Assembly (NCBI GenBank): GCA_903837785.1
Contig: CAILVY010000147.1
Span: forward strand, 1 to 32,070
Direction of reading: 5' to 3'
From: Candidatus Hydrogenedentota bacterium
GTDB taxonomy: Bacteria; Hydrogenedentota; Hydrogenedentia; Hydrogenedentales; CAILVY01
Length of the DNA stretch: 32,070 bases
In this document: positions 8,201 to 17,600 of the stretch, one piece after another
Layout of the letters: each line of letters opens with the position of its first letter
Position numbering within the stretch: the first letter of the stretch is position 1
The notes under the pieces: generated by a model
Told to the model about the DNA's origin: nothing
Databases searched by the model: none
The model's input: the letters and a program-made list of their open reading frames with translations, nothing else
Program-made: the position numbers and the translations under genes

Positions 8201-8638
8201 CTACTGTTTGCGCTGAATCTCGATGCGGTAGGCCACGGCCTTGTTGCCGGGCGCGGTGGCCGCCAGGCGAAAGATGGAAAAGCCGTCAATATAGGCGTCG
8301 CGCCAAACCGTGTTGCCGGCCAGCACGTCAAAGCCGTCCGCATCCGTCCAGACAAAGCGATAGACAAAAGAAATCGCTTTCTTCGTCGTGTTTCGCAAGA
8401 CGACCTGCGCCTGCGCGACGTCGTTGATCATGCGGGTGTCCACGGAATCGACGGCAATCGATTTCCTCACGTGGTTGTCGCTGATCACGATGCGGGGCTC
8501 GAACTTCTTTCCGGCGGGCGTGGCCACGACAGTGCCCGTCGAGCGGTTCGGGGCGCAGCCGAGGCTGCCGGCCAGCAGGACCGCCAGGGCAAGCGCCATC
8601 GCGTGCATCCGGCGGCGCCGTTCCAAAGAGAGTTTCAT
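8201..8638 (-). CDS. YcfL-like (DUF1425) lipoprotein
   Basis: A 145-residue exported protein with a basic N-terminus and hydrophobic core ending at LAGSLGC (Cys 28), an imperfect lipobox. The mature part contains VRKSIAVDSVDTRMINDVAQ, VVLRNTTKKAISFVYRFVWTDADGFDV and a final strand AVAYRIEIQRKQ. These are the features of the YcfL/DUF1425 family, small beta-sandwich lipoproteins of unknown function encoded next to lpoB. The N-terminal RRRRM stretch is more basic than usual. It lies 20 bases after the COG3014-like gene and 43 before the lpoB-like gene, so cotranscription is very likely. The family assignment rests on motif memory, not on a search. Confidence 0.75.
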   Translation of the reverse strand: MKLSLERRRRMHAMALALAVLLAGSLGCAPNRSTGTVVATPAGKKFEPRIVISDNHVRKSIAVDSVDTRMINDVAQAQVVLRNTTKKAISFVYRFVWTDADGFDVLAGNTVWRDAYIDGFSIFRLAATAPGNKAVAYRIEIQRKQ

Positions 8639-8658
8639 GGGGCTTCCTCCCGTTCAGT

Positions 8659-10146
8659 TCAGAGCGGTTTCGAGACTTGAGGCTCGCCCACAAACGTGTC
8701 GATGCCCCGAAGGTTCATCACAGTAAACTTCCCGCGTTCTATTGTAGCTTTCACGGCGCGCTTGTCAATGACCGCGCCGGCCGCGTCTTTCAAGAGCAGT
8801 TCGATGTCATGCTCCCCCTCGGGGATGCGCTGCCGCAGGCTCTGCACGTTCGCGGGAAGCAGGAGCCAACTGCGGAGATCCGCCTGCTCCGTGAAGGAGA
8901 GTGCGCCCGAAACCACGAGGCTGCTCACGTCGATCGGGCCCAACTGGCCGAGCAGATTGGAGGCGGCATAGCTCGTGCCGGCCTTCAGCGTGGCGCGAAT
9001 CGCTTGGCGCACGACAAGCGCGGGCACTTTCTGATGAAAATTCTTCAATGCAATGACGTCCAGATCCGTCAGCAGTTCAGTGGACCCAAGCAGCGTGCCG
9101 TCGCAGACCACTTCCATGGACGCGGCACGCGTGGGCGTGGGGTGATATCGCGGGAAGGCCACAGTCACGAGGACAATCGAAATCGTGTTGTCGCGCGGGC
9201 TGGGAATGGGCACCGGAATCGTGAGCTTCACCTGTTCCTTGTGCGCGGCGAGGCCGCACTGAAATACGACGAAAAGGTCGCCTGCCTTCTCGGCGGGCGG
9301 ACGCACGGGGCCGAATTTCCGTTCCCATTCCACCTTGCGCTGCGCCATGCCGCTCAGTCCGGCAAGCCGTGCCAGATGATCCGCCGGCAGCTTGGCGCCG
9401 GGCACAATCTCGTGCGCCATCTGGCAGTCGATGTACGCGTCATTGTACTCGCGGCCCATTTCGTAGACGACGGCGGAAAGATAGGCCGTGAACGCGTTCT
9501 GATACGGATCGACGGCACTGCGTTCAATCACGTCAAGCTGATTCGAACTGAACAACTGCGCGAAGGCCTCCGACACGCTGCGCTTCGTTTCAACCTTCTT
9601 CTCGTCCGCTTCGCGCTGAATCCTGTCGAGATCCTTGGCGTTCCGGTTCGCCACGGCCTTCGCCTGCTCATAGGCGAGTTTGATTTCGACGCGCGCCTCG
9701 TCCTTCTTCCCGAGCATGAGATAATTGATGGCTTCGAGCGTGTGCATGTACACGCGCTCGTAGGCTTCGCCCTCGTAGGGAAGGACCTTGTCGTTCAGGA
9801 CCACGGACCCGGCGCCTTCAACGGCCTTGCCCACCGCGATCGTGGCGCGCATGTCGTTCTCTTCGAAGATCCGGTTGGCGTCCGTAAACGTCAGGTCGCT
9901 GTTGTCGAACTCGCCCGCGACGTGCTGCAGCGTGCCCTTCTCGAGCAGATAGACCACGCGGTCGGTTCCGGACTTGAGCCCCTTCTCGGGGAACAGGGCT
10001 TGCGCCTGCGTCACGTTGCCGCCGCGCAGGGCGGTCGCCACCGGGTCCATTTTCTTCGTGTAGTGCGTGAACGTGGAACATCCGCTGAAGAGGCAGGCGC
10101 CGGCGAGCGCCCACGACAGCCCGGCTCGCGTGACTCGTCGCATCAT
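8659..10146 (-). CDS. COG3014-like TPR-containing lipoprotein
   Basis: A 495-residue lipoprotein with a clear lipobox (LFSGC, Cys 23 from the chosen ATG). The N-terminal half is helical and TPR-like: short repeats around ATALRGGNVTQAQALFPEKG, then AINYLMLGKKDEARVEIKLA, then the charged helix DLDRIQREADEKKVETKRS, then VYEMGREYNDAYIDCQMAHE. The C-terminal half is beta-rich, with a DLFVVFQCGLAAHKEQ segment and an extended proline-rich strand. This layout resembles the uncharacterised COG3014 family, which I recall as co-occurring with YcfL and LpoB homologues. I chose the ATG at 10146 because AAAGGGG lies eight bases upstream; a GTG three codons earlier overlaps it. It begins 19 bases after the triple-CsgG gene. 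Its biochemical role is unknown. Confidence 0.75.
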   Translation of the reverse strand: MMRRVTRAGLSWALAGACLFSGCSTFTHYTKKMDPVATALRGGNVTQAQALFPEKGLKSGTDRVVYLLEKGTLQHVAGEFDNSDLTFTDANRIFEENDMRATIAVGKAVEGAGSVVLNDKVLPYEGEAYERVYMHTLEAINYLMLGKKDEARVEIKLAYEQAKAVANRNAKDLDRIQREADEKKVETKRSVSEAFAQLFSSNQLDVIERSAVDPYQNAFTAYLSAVVYEMGREYNDAYIDCQMAHEIVPGAKLPADHLARLAGLSGMAQRKVEWERKFGPVRPPAEKAGDLFVVFQCGLAAHKEQVKLTIPVPIPSPRDNTISIVLVTVAFPRYHPTPTRAASMEVVCDGTLLGSTELLTDLDVIALKNFHQKVPALVVRQAIRATLKAGTSYAASNLLGQLGPIDVSSLVVSGALSFTEQADLRSWLLLPANVQSLRQRIPEGEHDIELLLKDAAGAVIDKRAVKATIERGKFTVMNLRGIDTFVGEPQVSKPL

Positions 10147-10165
10147 GGCTTCCACCCCTTTCCGG

Positions 10166-12331
10166 CTATTTGAGCGCGCCCTGATTGCGGAATTCCTCCA
10201 GCATGGCTTTCGCCGCCTTCTCCGCGATCTTCGCGTCCATGTCCAGGTCGCCCTGTCCGTCCACAGTCACCGCCGCATCGACGCCGTCATCCAGGCTCGA
10301 TGCCTTGCTTTGCGCCGAACAGAGCACCTGCCCGGTTTTCAGATCGACGATGGTGCCGCTCACCCGCATCTGCACTTCCTGAATGTCGATGGACTCGTTC
10401 GTCATCGGGATCGGCTTCGTCGAAACCTTGCTGATCCAATCGGTCACTTCCAGGAAGACCATGTACCGGCAGCCCACCAACTTGAGGGTCTTGAGGCGCG
10501 TGGCGTCGTCCATGAAACGGCTCTTGCCGCCCAGGTATTCCTTGCCGATCCCGGCGAGCTGCTCTTCGTCGCGCGTGACCACTTTCGTGTTACCGGCCTG
10601 CTGGATGCCTTTGCTGAGGCCGTCGCGGAAGGCGGCGGTGGCACGCCGGGGCGCGTCCGCGCTGTTCAACATCGGCGCAAGGGCAAAGACGCGTTCCATG
10701 CCTTTCGGGATGCCGGACTCGGCGGACTTGGGGGCTTCCGGCTTGGGCGCTTCCGCGGGCCTGGCGCTTTCGCGGGGCGCGGCGTCCTTGCCGGGTTTCG
10801 CTTTCGGGCCGGCAGCCGGCTTGCAGAGCATGCCCTTGGCAAACGCGGGCATGACGGCGCCGCTCGGAACGACCGGGGCGGCGATCGCCATTTCGCGCTC
10901 GACCTGGACGACTTCCACGTCGCCGATATAGGTCTCCTGCTTGCCCAGGACCTTGCCGGTCTGCGGATCCGTGATATCCTCGCCCGGTTGGAATACGCCA
11001 TAGACAGTCCCGGGCTGGATGCCCATGGACGCGCCCTGGTTCAGGTAGATCTGGTTGTTGGCCACAGCCGCCACGAGCAGCGGACAGCATACGCGGATGA
11101 CGCCGGCCGTCAGTTCGTCCGCGACCTGCTGCGCGAGCTTCGCATGCTGGATCTCGATCTCCGGCACCCCGGAGACGGCCTTCCCGGTGTCCGCGCCGCC
11201 CGAGACCTCTTTCTTGATCTGGAAAGTCTCCGCAATCACGCCGGTGGGAATATCAATGATCTTCGACTGCAGCTCGACCGCCACGGCCCAGGAGTAGTGG
11301 TAGACATTGGGAAGCGTCGCATCCTTCGCGGAGCCGCCGTCCGCGCGATACGCGACCAGCCGGTTCGCCACGTAGTATTTCGCGCCCTTTATCTGGGGAT
11401 TGGCGATCGATTTCGGATCGAAGAAGCCCTTGCCCTCCGTCTGTTTCGCGATTTCGTCGAGATAGCGGTCGTCCGCACGCTCCGCCACCGGAATCCGCTT
11501 CGTCTGCTGAATGCCGGTTTCGAGCGCCGCGCCCAGCGCATCGAGCAGGGCGGGCGGCGCCGCGTTGTCCACAGTGTTCAGAAATCCGCCGATGATGAGG
11601 AACTGTCCCGCAACCGGCTCAACATTGGCCGAGGGCGGCGCGGGAGCGGGGCTTTGTGGCGCGGCCTCCGGTGCGGCGGCCGCCGGCGCCTGGGGCGCGC
11701 CGAAGAGCGTGGCGCACAGCCCGTCCACAGCCTGATCCACGGCCTGGCGAATCGCCTTGGAGCGAACCATGTCGGGCATGCCGTCTTCTTCCAGTTGCGC
11801 GGCACCGTGGGCCGTTGCCTTGATTTCGCCCTTCTGCGTTTCGACGATGCGGCAGTCGAGCTTCACGCCCACTCTCGTGAGGGTCTTGGAAACGTCCGGC
11901 CGCAACTGTGTCGTGTTCTGTTCTTCCGCGTAGGCCACGAGCGAACCCACCAGCATGTACTGGGCGCCGGTCAGTTCACCCGCCTTGATCGCCGCACCGG
12001 CCTCCTGTTCCGGGGTTGGGGCCTTGACGGGCTCGCCCTGGGCGGAACGGAGGGCTTCCCGGTTGATGTCCTCCATGCGGCCGCGCTCCACAAGCTTGAA
12101 TTTGTTGGCCGTCGCCAGGCTCGTGTAGAAGACGTCGTTGATTGTTGTCATGACGTGCGCGGGCACTTCCGTGCCGCCCGAGGCAATGACCCCGACGGCC
12201 AGTGTCGCCGGCGCGTCCTCGGCGCCGAATGCGCTGAAGGAAGCGAGCAGGAGCAGGACCGCGCTCAGGGCGAACCCCTCCGCAATCCGCCGTACGCTGC
12301 CTGGCTGTTTGAAGCGCAACGAAGTAGTCAT
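10166..12331 (-). CDS. Exported protein with three CsgG-like domains and a FlgT-C-like segment
   Basis: A 721-residue exported protein with a Sec signal (hydrophobic core ending ASFSAFG|AED near residue 36). Domain 1 (about 41-205) is CsgG-like: LAVGVIASGGTEV, then FYTSLATANKFKLVERGRME and AGELTGAQYMLVGSLVAY. An Ala/Pro-rich linker leads to domain 2 (about 240-440), which repeats the pattern (IPVAERADDRYLDEIAKQTE, IKGAKYYVANRLVAYRADGG). It ends in a FlgT-C-like barrel with ITDPQTGKVLGKQETYIG. A second Pro/Lys linker precedes domain 3 (about 545-720), again CsgG-like (VVTRDEEQLAGIGKEYLGG, LVGCRYMVFLEVTDWISKV). CsgG forms the curli export pore and LpoB shares its fold. Here there is no lipobox and no curli gene, so export of curli is not implied. 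GGAGG five bases upstream supports the ATG. First gene of the operon. Confidence 0.8.
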   Translation of the reverse strand: MTTSLRFKQPGSVRRIAEGFALSAVLLLLASFSAFGAEDAPATLAVGVIASGGTEVPAHVMTTINDVFYTSLATANKFKLVERGRMEDINREALRSAQGEPVKAPTPEQEAGAAIKAGELTGAQYMLVGSLVAYAEEQNTTQLRPDVSKTLTRVGVKLDCRIVETQKGEIKATAHGAAQLEEDGMPDMVRSKAIRQAVDQAVDGLCATLFGAPQAPAAAAPEAAPQSPAPAPPSANVEPVAGQFLIIGGFLNTVDNAAPPALLDALGAALETGIQQTKRIPVAERADDRYLDEIAKQTEGKGFFDPKSIANPQIKGAKYYVANRLVAYRADGGSAKDATLPNVYHYSWAVAVELQSKIIDIPTGVIAETFQIKKEVSGGADTGKAVSGVPEIEIQHAKLAQQVADELTAGVIRVCCPLLVAAVANNQIYLNQGASMGIQPGTVYGVFQPGEDITDPQTGKVLGKQETYIGDVEVVQVEREMAIAAPVVPSGAVMPAFAKGMLCKPAAGPKAKPGKDAAPRESARPAEAPKPEAPKSAESGIPKGMERVFALAPMLNSADAPRRATAAFRDGLSKGIQQAGNTKVVTRDEEQLAGIGKEYLGGKSRFMDDATRLKTLKLVGCRYMVFLEVTDWISKVSTKPIPMTNESIDIQEVQMRVSGTIVDLKTGQVLCSAQSKASSLDDGVDAAVTVDGQGDLDMDAKIAEKAAKAMLEEFRNQGALK

Positions 12332-12511
12332 GACCGCCTCCGTGTTTGTTCCTGGCTCAACATGAATGACAAGAGAAGCCCCATGGGGACACGCCGCCGT
12401 CCCGGCGTTGGACACGTTTCCGCGCCGGACCCCGGTGATACACCTCAACCGCCCGCGGTATTCGAGGCTTTACGGCTCCCTGAACAGCCTCTCACCGGAG
12501 CTGGCTTCCGC

Positions 12512-12540
12512 AACGTAACACAGGGACTGCCCGACGTCAA
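12512..12540 (-). promoter_or_regulatory. Candidate promoter of the triple-CsgG operon
   Basis: On the minus strand TTGACG (12540-12535) and TACGTT (12517-12512) are 17 bases apart. The -10 box is weak. The implied leader is about 175 bases and contains a small CGCCG-TCC-CGGCG hairpin. The rest of 12332-12566 holds nothing else I can support. Confidence 0.35.
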
Positions 12541-12566
12541 GATGATTAACGGACTTTGGGGGCCCG

Positions 12567-13673
12567 TTATTCCACGCAATTCAAGGCGTATTCCCGCGCG
12601 CCCAGCCCGATCTTTTCGGCACAGGCCACCTGCAGATAGGGGTCTTTGCCGTGGATCTTCTCGAAGAGATGGGCGCCTTCGCCGAGTTTCATGGGGTCGG
12701 GGAGCGAGCCCTCGATGTAGTTCTCCGCGCGGATGAGGTCGAGGCTCGCCTGCTCCACGGCCACGACGTCCGTGGCGCACACAATGCCGATGTCCGGCAC
12801 GAGCGAGGGGGTCGAGAAACCCCAGCAGTCGCAATAGGGCGTGATGTTCATGAGGACATTGACGAAGAGCACCCGGCCCGGCTCGAAGGTCTCGAGTATC
12901 TTCTGGGTGACGAGCGCCATGCCGTTCTGGAAATGGACGAGGCCTTCCGTGCTGAGGTGGATGGCATGCGCCGGGCAGGCCAGGTCGCAGTGGCGGCAAT
13001 AGCGGCAGTTGTGATCGAACCACTTCAGGTTATCGTTCTCGTCGAAATAGAGGGCGCCGCTCGAAGGGCAGTTCTCGACGCACGTGTGGCAGCGCGTGCA
13101 CTTCTCGGGTTCCCACGTGAACTCCTCGCCCTGCAGCCGATGAATCTTTCCGCGCGTATCGCGCGCGACACAGCCCATGGCCAGGTTCTTGATTGCCCCG
13201 CCAAACCCGCAGTGGCCGTGGCCCTTGCCGTGACTCAACACGATCATGGCGTCGGCGTCCACAATGTTCCCGCAGAGGTCGATCGTCTTCATGCTCTCGT
13301 AATTGACTTCGCGTTCGTAGGAATACGTGTTCTTGACGCCGGCCGCCTCGATGAAGGGCGCGCCCAGGACTTCCTCCGTATAGCCGCGCACGACGGCGTT
13401 CGGCCGCGAGCCGCTGCCGTCCGTGATAAACGGATGGCCGCCCGCCTCCTTCACCGCCTTCACGAGCATGCGCACGAAGATCGGATGGATCGTCGTGAAG
13501 CCGATATCGTTGCCCACGTGCATCTTGATGGCCACCTGTTTCCCGTCGAACATCTCGCGGAGCGGATAGCCCGCCAGTTGCCGTTCAAACTTCGCGGGCA
13601 GCGTGGCGTCCCGGCGCAGTTCTTTCACTTTGCACGAGGAAAAGGTCACTTGGGCAGGCGTCGCGTGGGACAT
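12567..13673 (-). CDS. DUF362 protein with two [4Fe-4S] clusters
   Basis: A 368-residue iron-sulfur protein. The DUF362 region (about 1-180) has KQVAIKMHVGN, GGHPFITDGSGSRPNA and VDADAMIVLSHGKGHGHCGFGGAIKNLAMG. A bacterial 2[4Fe-4S] ferredoxin insert follows, with C192-xx-C195-xx-C198-xxx-C202-P and C223-xx-C226-xx-C229-xxx-C233-P. The DUF362 fold then resumes to the end. No signal peptide is seen, so it is probably cytoplasmic. Members of this family are often annotated as Fe-S centre proteins of unknown electron-transfer role. The ATG is preceded by GGAAGGAAG. Its own promoter candidate separates it from the comB-like gene upstream. The reaction is unknown. Confidence 0.88.
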   Translation of the reverse strand: MSHATPAQVTFSSCKVKELRRDATLPAKFERQLAGYPLREMFDGKQVAIKMHVGNDIGFTTIHPIFVRMLVKAVKEAGGHPFITDGSGSRPNAVVRGYTEEVLGAPFIEAAGVKNTYSYEREVNYESMKTIDLCGNIVDADAMIVLSHGKGHGHCGFGGAIKNLAMGCVARDTRGKIHRLQGEEFTWEPEKCTRCHTCVENCPSSGALYFDENDNLKWFDHNCRYCRHCDLACPAHAIHLSTEGLVHFQNGMALVTQKILETFEPGRVLFVNVLMNITPYCDCWGFSTPSLVPDIGIVCATDVVAVEQASLDLIRAENYIEGSLPDPMKLGEGAHLFEKIHGKDPYLQVACAEKIGLGAREYALNCVE

Positions 13674-13702
13674 GGCATGCTTCCTTCCGTTGTGGAGCCT
13701 GA

Positions 13703-13732
13703 ATTGTAGGGACTGCGGCCGAAGAGAAGCAA
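13703..13732 (-). promoter_or_regulatory. Candidate sigma70 promoter for the DUF362 gene
   Basis: On the minus strand TTGCTT (13732-13727) and TACAAT (13708-13703) are 18 bases apart. The -10 box matches 5 of 6 and lies 30 bases before the start codon. Confidence 0.5.
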
Positions 13733-13769
13733 GGCCCGTACGCCTGTCTGCCGTGGCTTGGCGGCTGAC

Positions 13770-14501
13770 TCAAGGCACGGGCGGCTCAGCGATCATGCGC
13801 ACGCCCCACTCGAGACGATCAACGGCCTTGGGCACGGCTGCGGTGAGATCACGTTGGGCGCAGTAGGCGATGTCCGCGTCGAGATGAATGCGCCGGAGTT
13901 TCTCCGCATGCGGCGCACTGGCAAAGAGGGCCGGGATCCCTTCTTGCTCGATCCGCGCCCGCCAATACTGGAAGCGATCCCGGCCTTCGCCGATCGCCAC
14001 GCTCGCCTGCATTGCGATGGCCACGGCCGCCGCCCAGTCCTCCTGCGCGTCAAACGCGGGGTCCGCATAGAGGCCTGCGGGAATCAACACAACCTCGGCG
14101 TCAAGACGCCTTGCCGCCCGTATCACGGCTTGGGCATTGACTGTGCTGCCCATGAGCACGGCCGCCGCGCCCCAGGCCGCGATGCAGCGCTGTGCGCCTG
14201 TCGTCGTCGTGAAGATCACCCGGCGATTCTTCGCGGCCGCGGCGTCACGCGGGCTGTTCCCGTAATCGAAGCCCTCGGGCGGCAGGCCGCCGCGCTCGCC
14301 GAAGAGCAGCGCGTCCGGCCAGGCCCGTTTCGCCGCAAAGGCGTCCTCGACTTCGCGGACGACGAGCAGTTCGCGCGCGCCCGCGCCCAGGAGCATGGCC
14401 GCCGTGGCGCTCGCGCGCAAGGCGTCCACGACAACTGCCACGCCGTGATGTTCGACGGCATAGCGGCAACCCGCCTCGCCTTCCATGATGTGCCAATGCA
14501 T
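13770..14501 (-). CDS. comB: 2-phosphosulfolactate phosphatase-like protein (ComB family)
   Basis: ComB hydrolyses 2-phospho-3-sulfolactate to sulfolactate, an Mg2+-dependent step of archaeal coenzyme M synthesis. Bacterial members are widespread and their role is often unclear. The 243-residue product has family signatures in order: VAVVVDALRASATAAMLLGAGA near the N-terminus, then GERGGLPPEGFDYGNSP, then VIFTTTTGAQRCIAAW with the substrate-binding Thr run, then the C-terminal AEKLRRIHLDADIAYCAQRD. I start at the ATG at 14501, which has AGAAAGAG upstream, rather than an in-frame TTG ten codons earlier. No coenzyme M or sulfonate genes adjoin it, so the substrate remains inferred. It lies upstream of the DUF362 gene on the same strand and faces away from the GH2 gene. 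Confidence 0.87.
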   Translation of the reverse strand: MHWHIMEGEAGCRYAVEHHGVAVVVDALRASATAAMLLGAGARELLVVREVEDAFAAKRAWPDALLFGERGGLPPEGFDYGNSPRDAAAAKNRRVIFTTTTGAQRCIAAWGAAAVLMGSTVNAQAVIRAARRLDAEVVLIPAGLYADPAFDAQEDWAAAVAIAMQASVAIGEGRDRFQYWRARIEQEGIPALFASAPHAEKLRRIHLDADIAYCAQRDLTAAVPKAVDRLEWGVRMIAEPPVP

Positions 14502-14638
14502 GATCACTCTTTCTGTCACGCGAAGCCGCAAGGCTCGCCCTGAAGCGCTGTGTTCTCAGCAGGGGACGGATCTTAGCACGCCTTGCGCGATGGCGGCATC
14601 GTTGTCTCCCGTCTTCGGATGCGTATCTGCGCAGGATG

Positions 14639-14666
14639 TTGTTTTGTTCAGGATTTCGGCTATGCT
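14639..14666 (+). promoter_or_regulatory. Possible promoter for the GH2 gene
   Basis: TTGTTT (14639-14644) and TATGCT (14661-14666) are 16 bases apart, some 34 bases before the GH2 ATG. Both boxes are imperfect. No good promoter for comB was found in the shared 198-base gap. Confidence 0.35.
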
Positions 14667-14699
14667 GTGGGCAGGGTGAAAAGTCATGAGGAGGGAGCC

Positions 14700-17600
14700 A
14701 TGCGAAAGTTTGCGATCCGGAGTTTTCTCTGTGCGGTAACGCTGGGCTTGGCGTTCTGGGCGCCCGATGCCACTGCGCAGCATCCAGTGGCCGCGGCACG
14801 GCAGGTCATCGCGCTGGAGGGCGACGGCTGGCTTCTGGCGTGCGATCCCAAGAACGAAGGGCGCGAACAGGCGTGGTGGAAGCAGCCGTCCGCCGAGGCC
14901 CAGGCGGTGGCCATTCCGTCCATCATCCAGGAGACGTTTCCCGGATATCACGGCGTAGTGTGGTACTGGCGCCCCGTTGAGGTGCCCGAACATCCGGTGG
15001 CCAGCGGGCGCTATCTGCTGCGTTTCGGCGCGGTCGATTATCTCGCCGGTGTCTACGTGAACGACACGCTTGTGGGGAGTCACGAGGGCGGCGAGACCCC
15101 GTTCACGCTCGACATCACCGATGCGGTGAAGCCGGGCGCGGCCAACATGCTGAGCGTGCGCGTATTGAACCCGGGCGGCGAACGCATTGACGGGATTGCG
15201 TTGGATGAGACGCCCCATCGGAACAAACGTCCGACACTGGTCGTAGGCAGCATGCTCGCCTACGGCGGCATCATTGAGCCCGTGGATCTCCTGATGGTTC
15301 CGCCGGTCTACATCGACAGCCTCTTCGTGCGCGCAGACTGGAAGACGGGCGAATGCAAAGTCGAGGCTATCGTCAAAAACGCCACGAAGAACCCGCTCGT
15401 GTCCGCCCGGCTCCAGTTCCAGGCGGGGCCTGCTGCCGAAGGCGGTGCGGCCTGCGCCGAGACGTCCATCGCGCCATCATTTGCCCCTGGAGAATCGAGC
15501 GCCGTAGCGAGCGTTCAGGTGCCCCGGCATCGCCTGTGGGGTTTGGAGGATCCTTATCTCTACACGTTGGCCGCCAAGCTCTCGTCCGCGGCCGGCGTTT
15601 CCGACGCATTGTCCGTGCGCTTTGGCTTCCGGGAACTGCGCGTCGATGCCGGCTATTTCCATCTCAACGGCAAGCGCATCTTTCTGAAGAGTTCGCACAC
15701 GGGCAATCACTGCCCGGCGGGACAGATCCTCCCGCCGCGCCAGGCGCCCGACTTGTTGCGGAAAGACCTGTTGTACATGAAGTCCTCGGGCTTCAACACG
15801 ATCCGGTTCATCGCGGGCATCGCGCATCCGTGGCAACTCGATCTATGCGACGAGATCGGGCTCATGGCGTATCAGGAGACGCTGGCGGGCTGGTGCCTCG
15901 CCGATTCGCCCGAGATGGCGAAGCGGTTTGACCTCTCGATCCGCGAAACGTTGCTGCGCGATCGGAATCACCCGAGTTTCACGATCTTCGGCTTGCTCAA
16001 TGAGACGCAAGACGGGCCCGTGTTCCGTCACGCGGTGGACTCGCTGGCGCTCGTGCGATCGATCGACGACACGCGGCTCACGCTGCTCGACAGCGGGCGC
16101 TGGGACGGGCAATTCAACATTGGATCGCTGAGCAATCCCGGCGGCCGGGAATGGGAATTCCAGTGGGGCGTGGACGACCCGGGCTATGACGCTTCGAAAG
16201 GCGCGAAATGGGGGCAGTTCGGCGGCTACATCGTGGGCGCGGGCGATGCCCACGTGTATCCCGGCACGCCGCACACGCCCGAGATCGAAAGCGGCATCCG
16301 CAACCTGGGCAAGGAGTCGAAACCGGTCTTCCTCTCCGAATACGGCATCGGCAGCCTGATGAACGCCATCCGCGAGCTGCGGCACTATGAGCAGAACGGG
16401 TTGCGCGCCGATCTCGAAGACGTGAAGTATCTTCAGAATACTGTGGACAGGTTCAATGCCGATTGGCAGCGTTTTGGCATGGACGGCGTGTATCCGTTCC
16501 CGGAGGACATGCTTCGGGAGAGCCAGCGTCTGCATGGCCGCCAGCGCACGCTCGGCTTTGATCTGATTCGATCGAACCCGAAGATCTGCGGCTACAACCT
16601 GACCGGCCTCCTCGATCACGGATTCACCGGCGAGGGGCTCTGGAGCTACTGGCGCGAATGGAAGCCTGGCATCGTGGATGTCCTCCAGGACGGCTGGGCT
16701 CCCCTCCGCTGGTGCCTTTTCGCCGCGCCGATGCACGCCTATCTCGGCCGCCCGATCCGTCTCGAAGCGATCCTCGCGAATGAGGATGCCCTTCCCGCGG
16801 GCGAATATCCCGTGACGTTGCGTGTAGTCGGCCCCGCGGGAATCGCCTGGGAGAAGACAGCCTCGGTTACGGTCACGCCCGAAGGCCCCTTGGCCATTCC
16901 GGTGTGTTCCGAGGACGTTACGCTCCATGGACCGGCCGGGGAATACACGCTTGCGGCGAACCTCGAGCGAGGGGGCGCGCCGCTCGGCGGCCGCCTCACG
17001 TTCCATCTCTCGAGTGCCGTCACGGCGCCTGGCGCGCCGTCCGCATGCCTGGCCTGGGGCGTGCCCGAACCCGTCCTGGCCTGGCTCCAGGCGCACGGCG
17101 TCACGTGCTCGCCGTTCGAGGGCGCTCCGGACGATGCGCGACAAGTCATCCTGGTGGGCGAGGGCACGGACGAGCTGGGCGCGCGCATCGCGCTGATGAA
17201 ACGGGTGGCACGCGGCAGTACGGTTCTTTTCCTGAGCCCGAAGGCGCTCAAGCGGGGGGACAATGCGGTGGGCTGGCTCCCGCTCAAGAACAAGGGCCGC
17301 GGCTACGACTTTTCGGACTGGCTGTATCACAAGGAATGCGTGGCCAAGCCGCACGCGATCTTTGAGGGATTGCCCGGACGCGGGCTGATGGACTGGGATT
17401 ATTTCGGCCCGGTCATTCCGCATTTCATTATCGAAGGCGCGGACGTGCCCGACGAGACGGCGGCCGTGGCGTTTGCCCTGTGCCACTCCGCGCCGCCCGG
17501 CGGCTACGCTTCGGGCGTCCTGAACGGCTGGTACCGCTTCGGCTCGGGCTGGTTCATGGCGAATTCCCTGGCGGTGCTGGAGAACGTGGACAAGCATCCC

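Noticed and set aside
7561..12331. A curli (csg) biogenesis operon
   Set aside because: CsgG-like domains are present, but there is no CsgA/B-like amyloid subunit, CsgE, CsgF or CsgD. The neighbours point to the LpoB/YcfL group instead.
13770..14501. A coenzyme M biosynthesis cluster
   Set aside because: Only the ComB-like phosphatase is seen; ComA, ComC and ComDE homologues are absent from the window.
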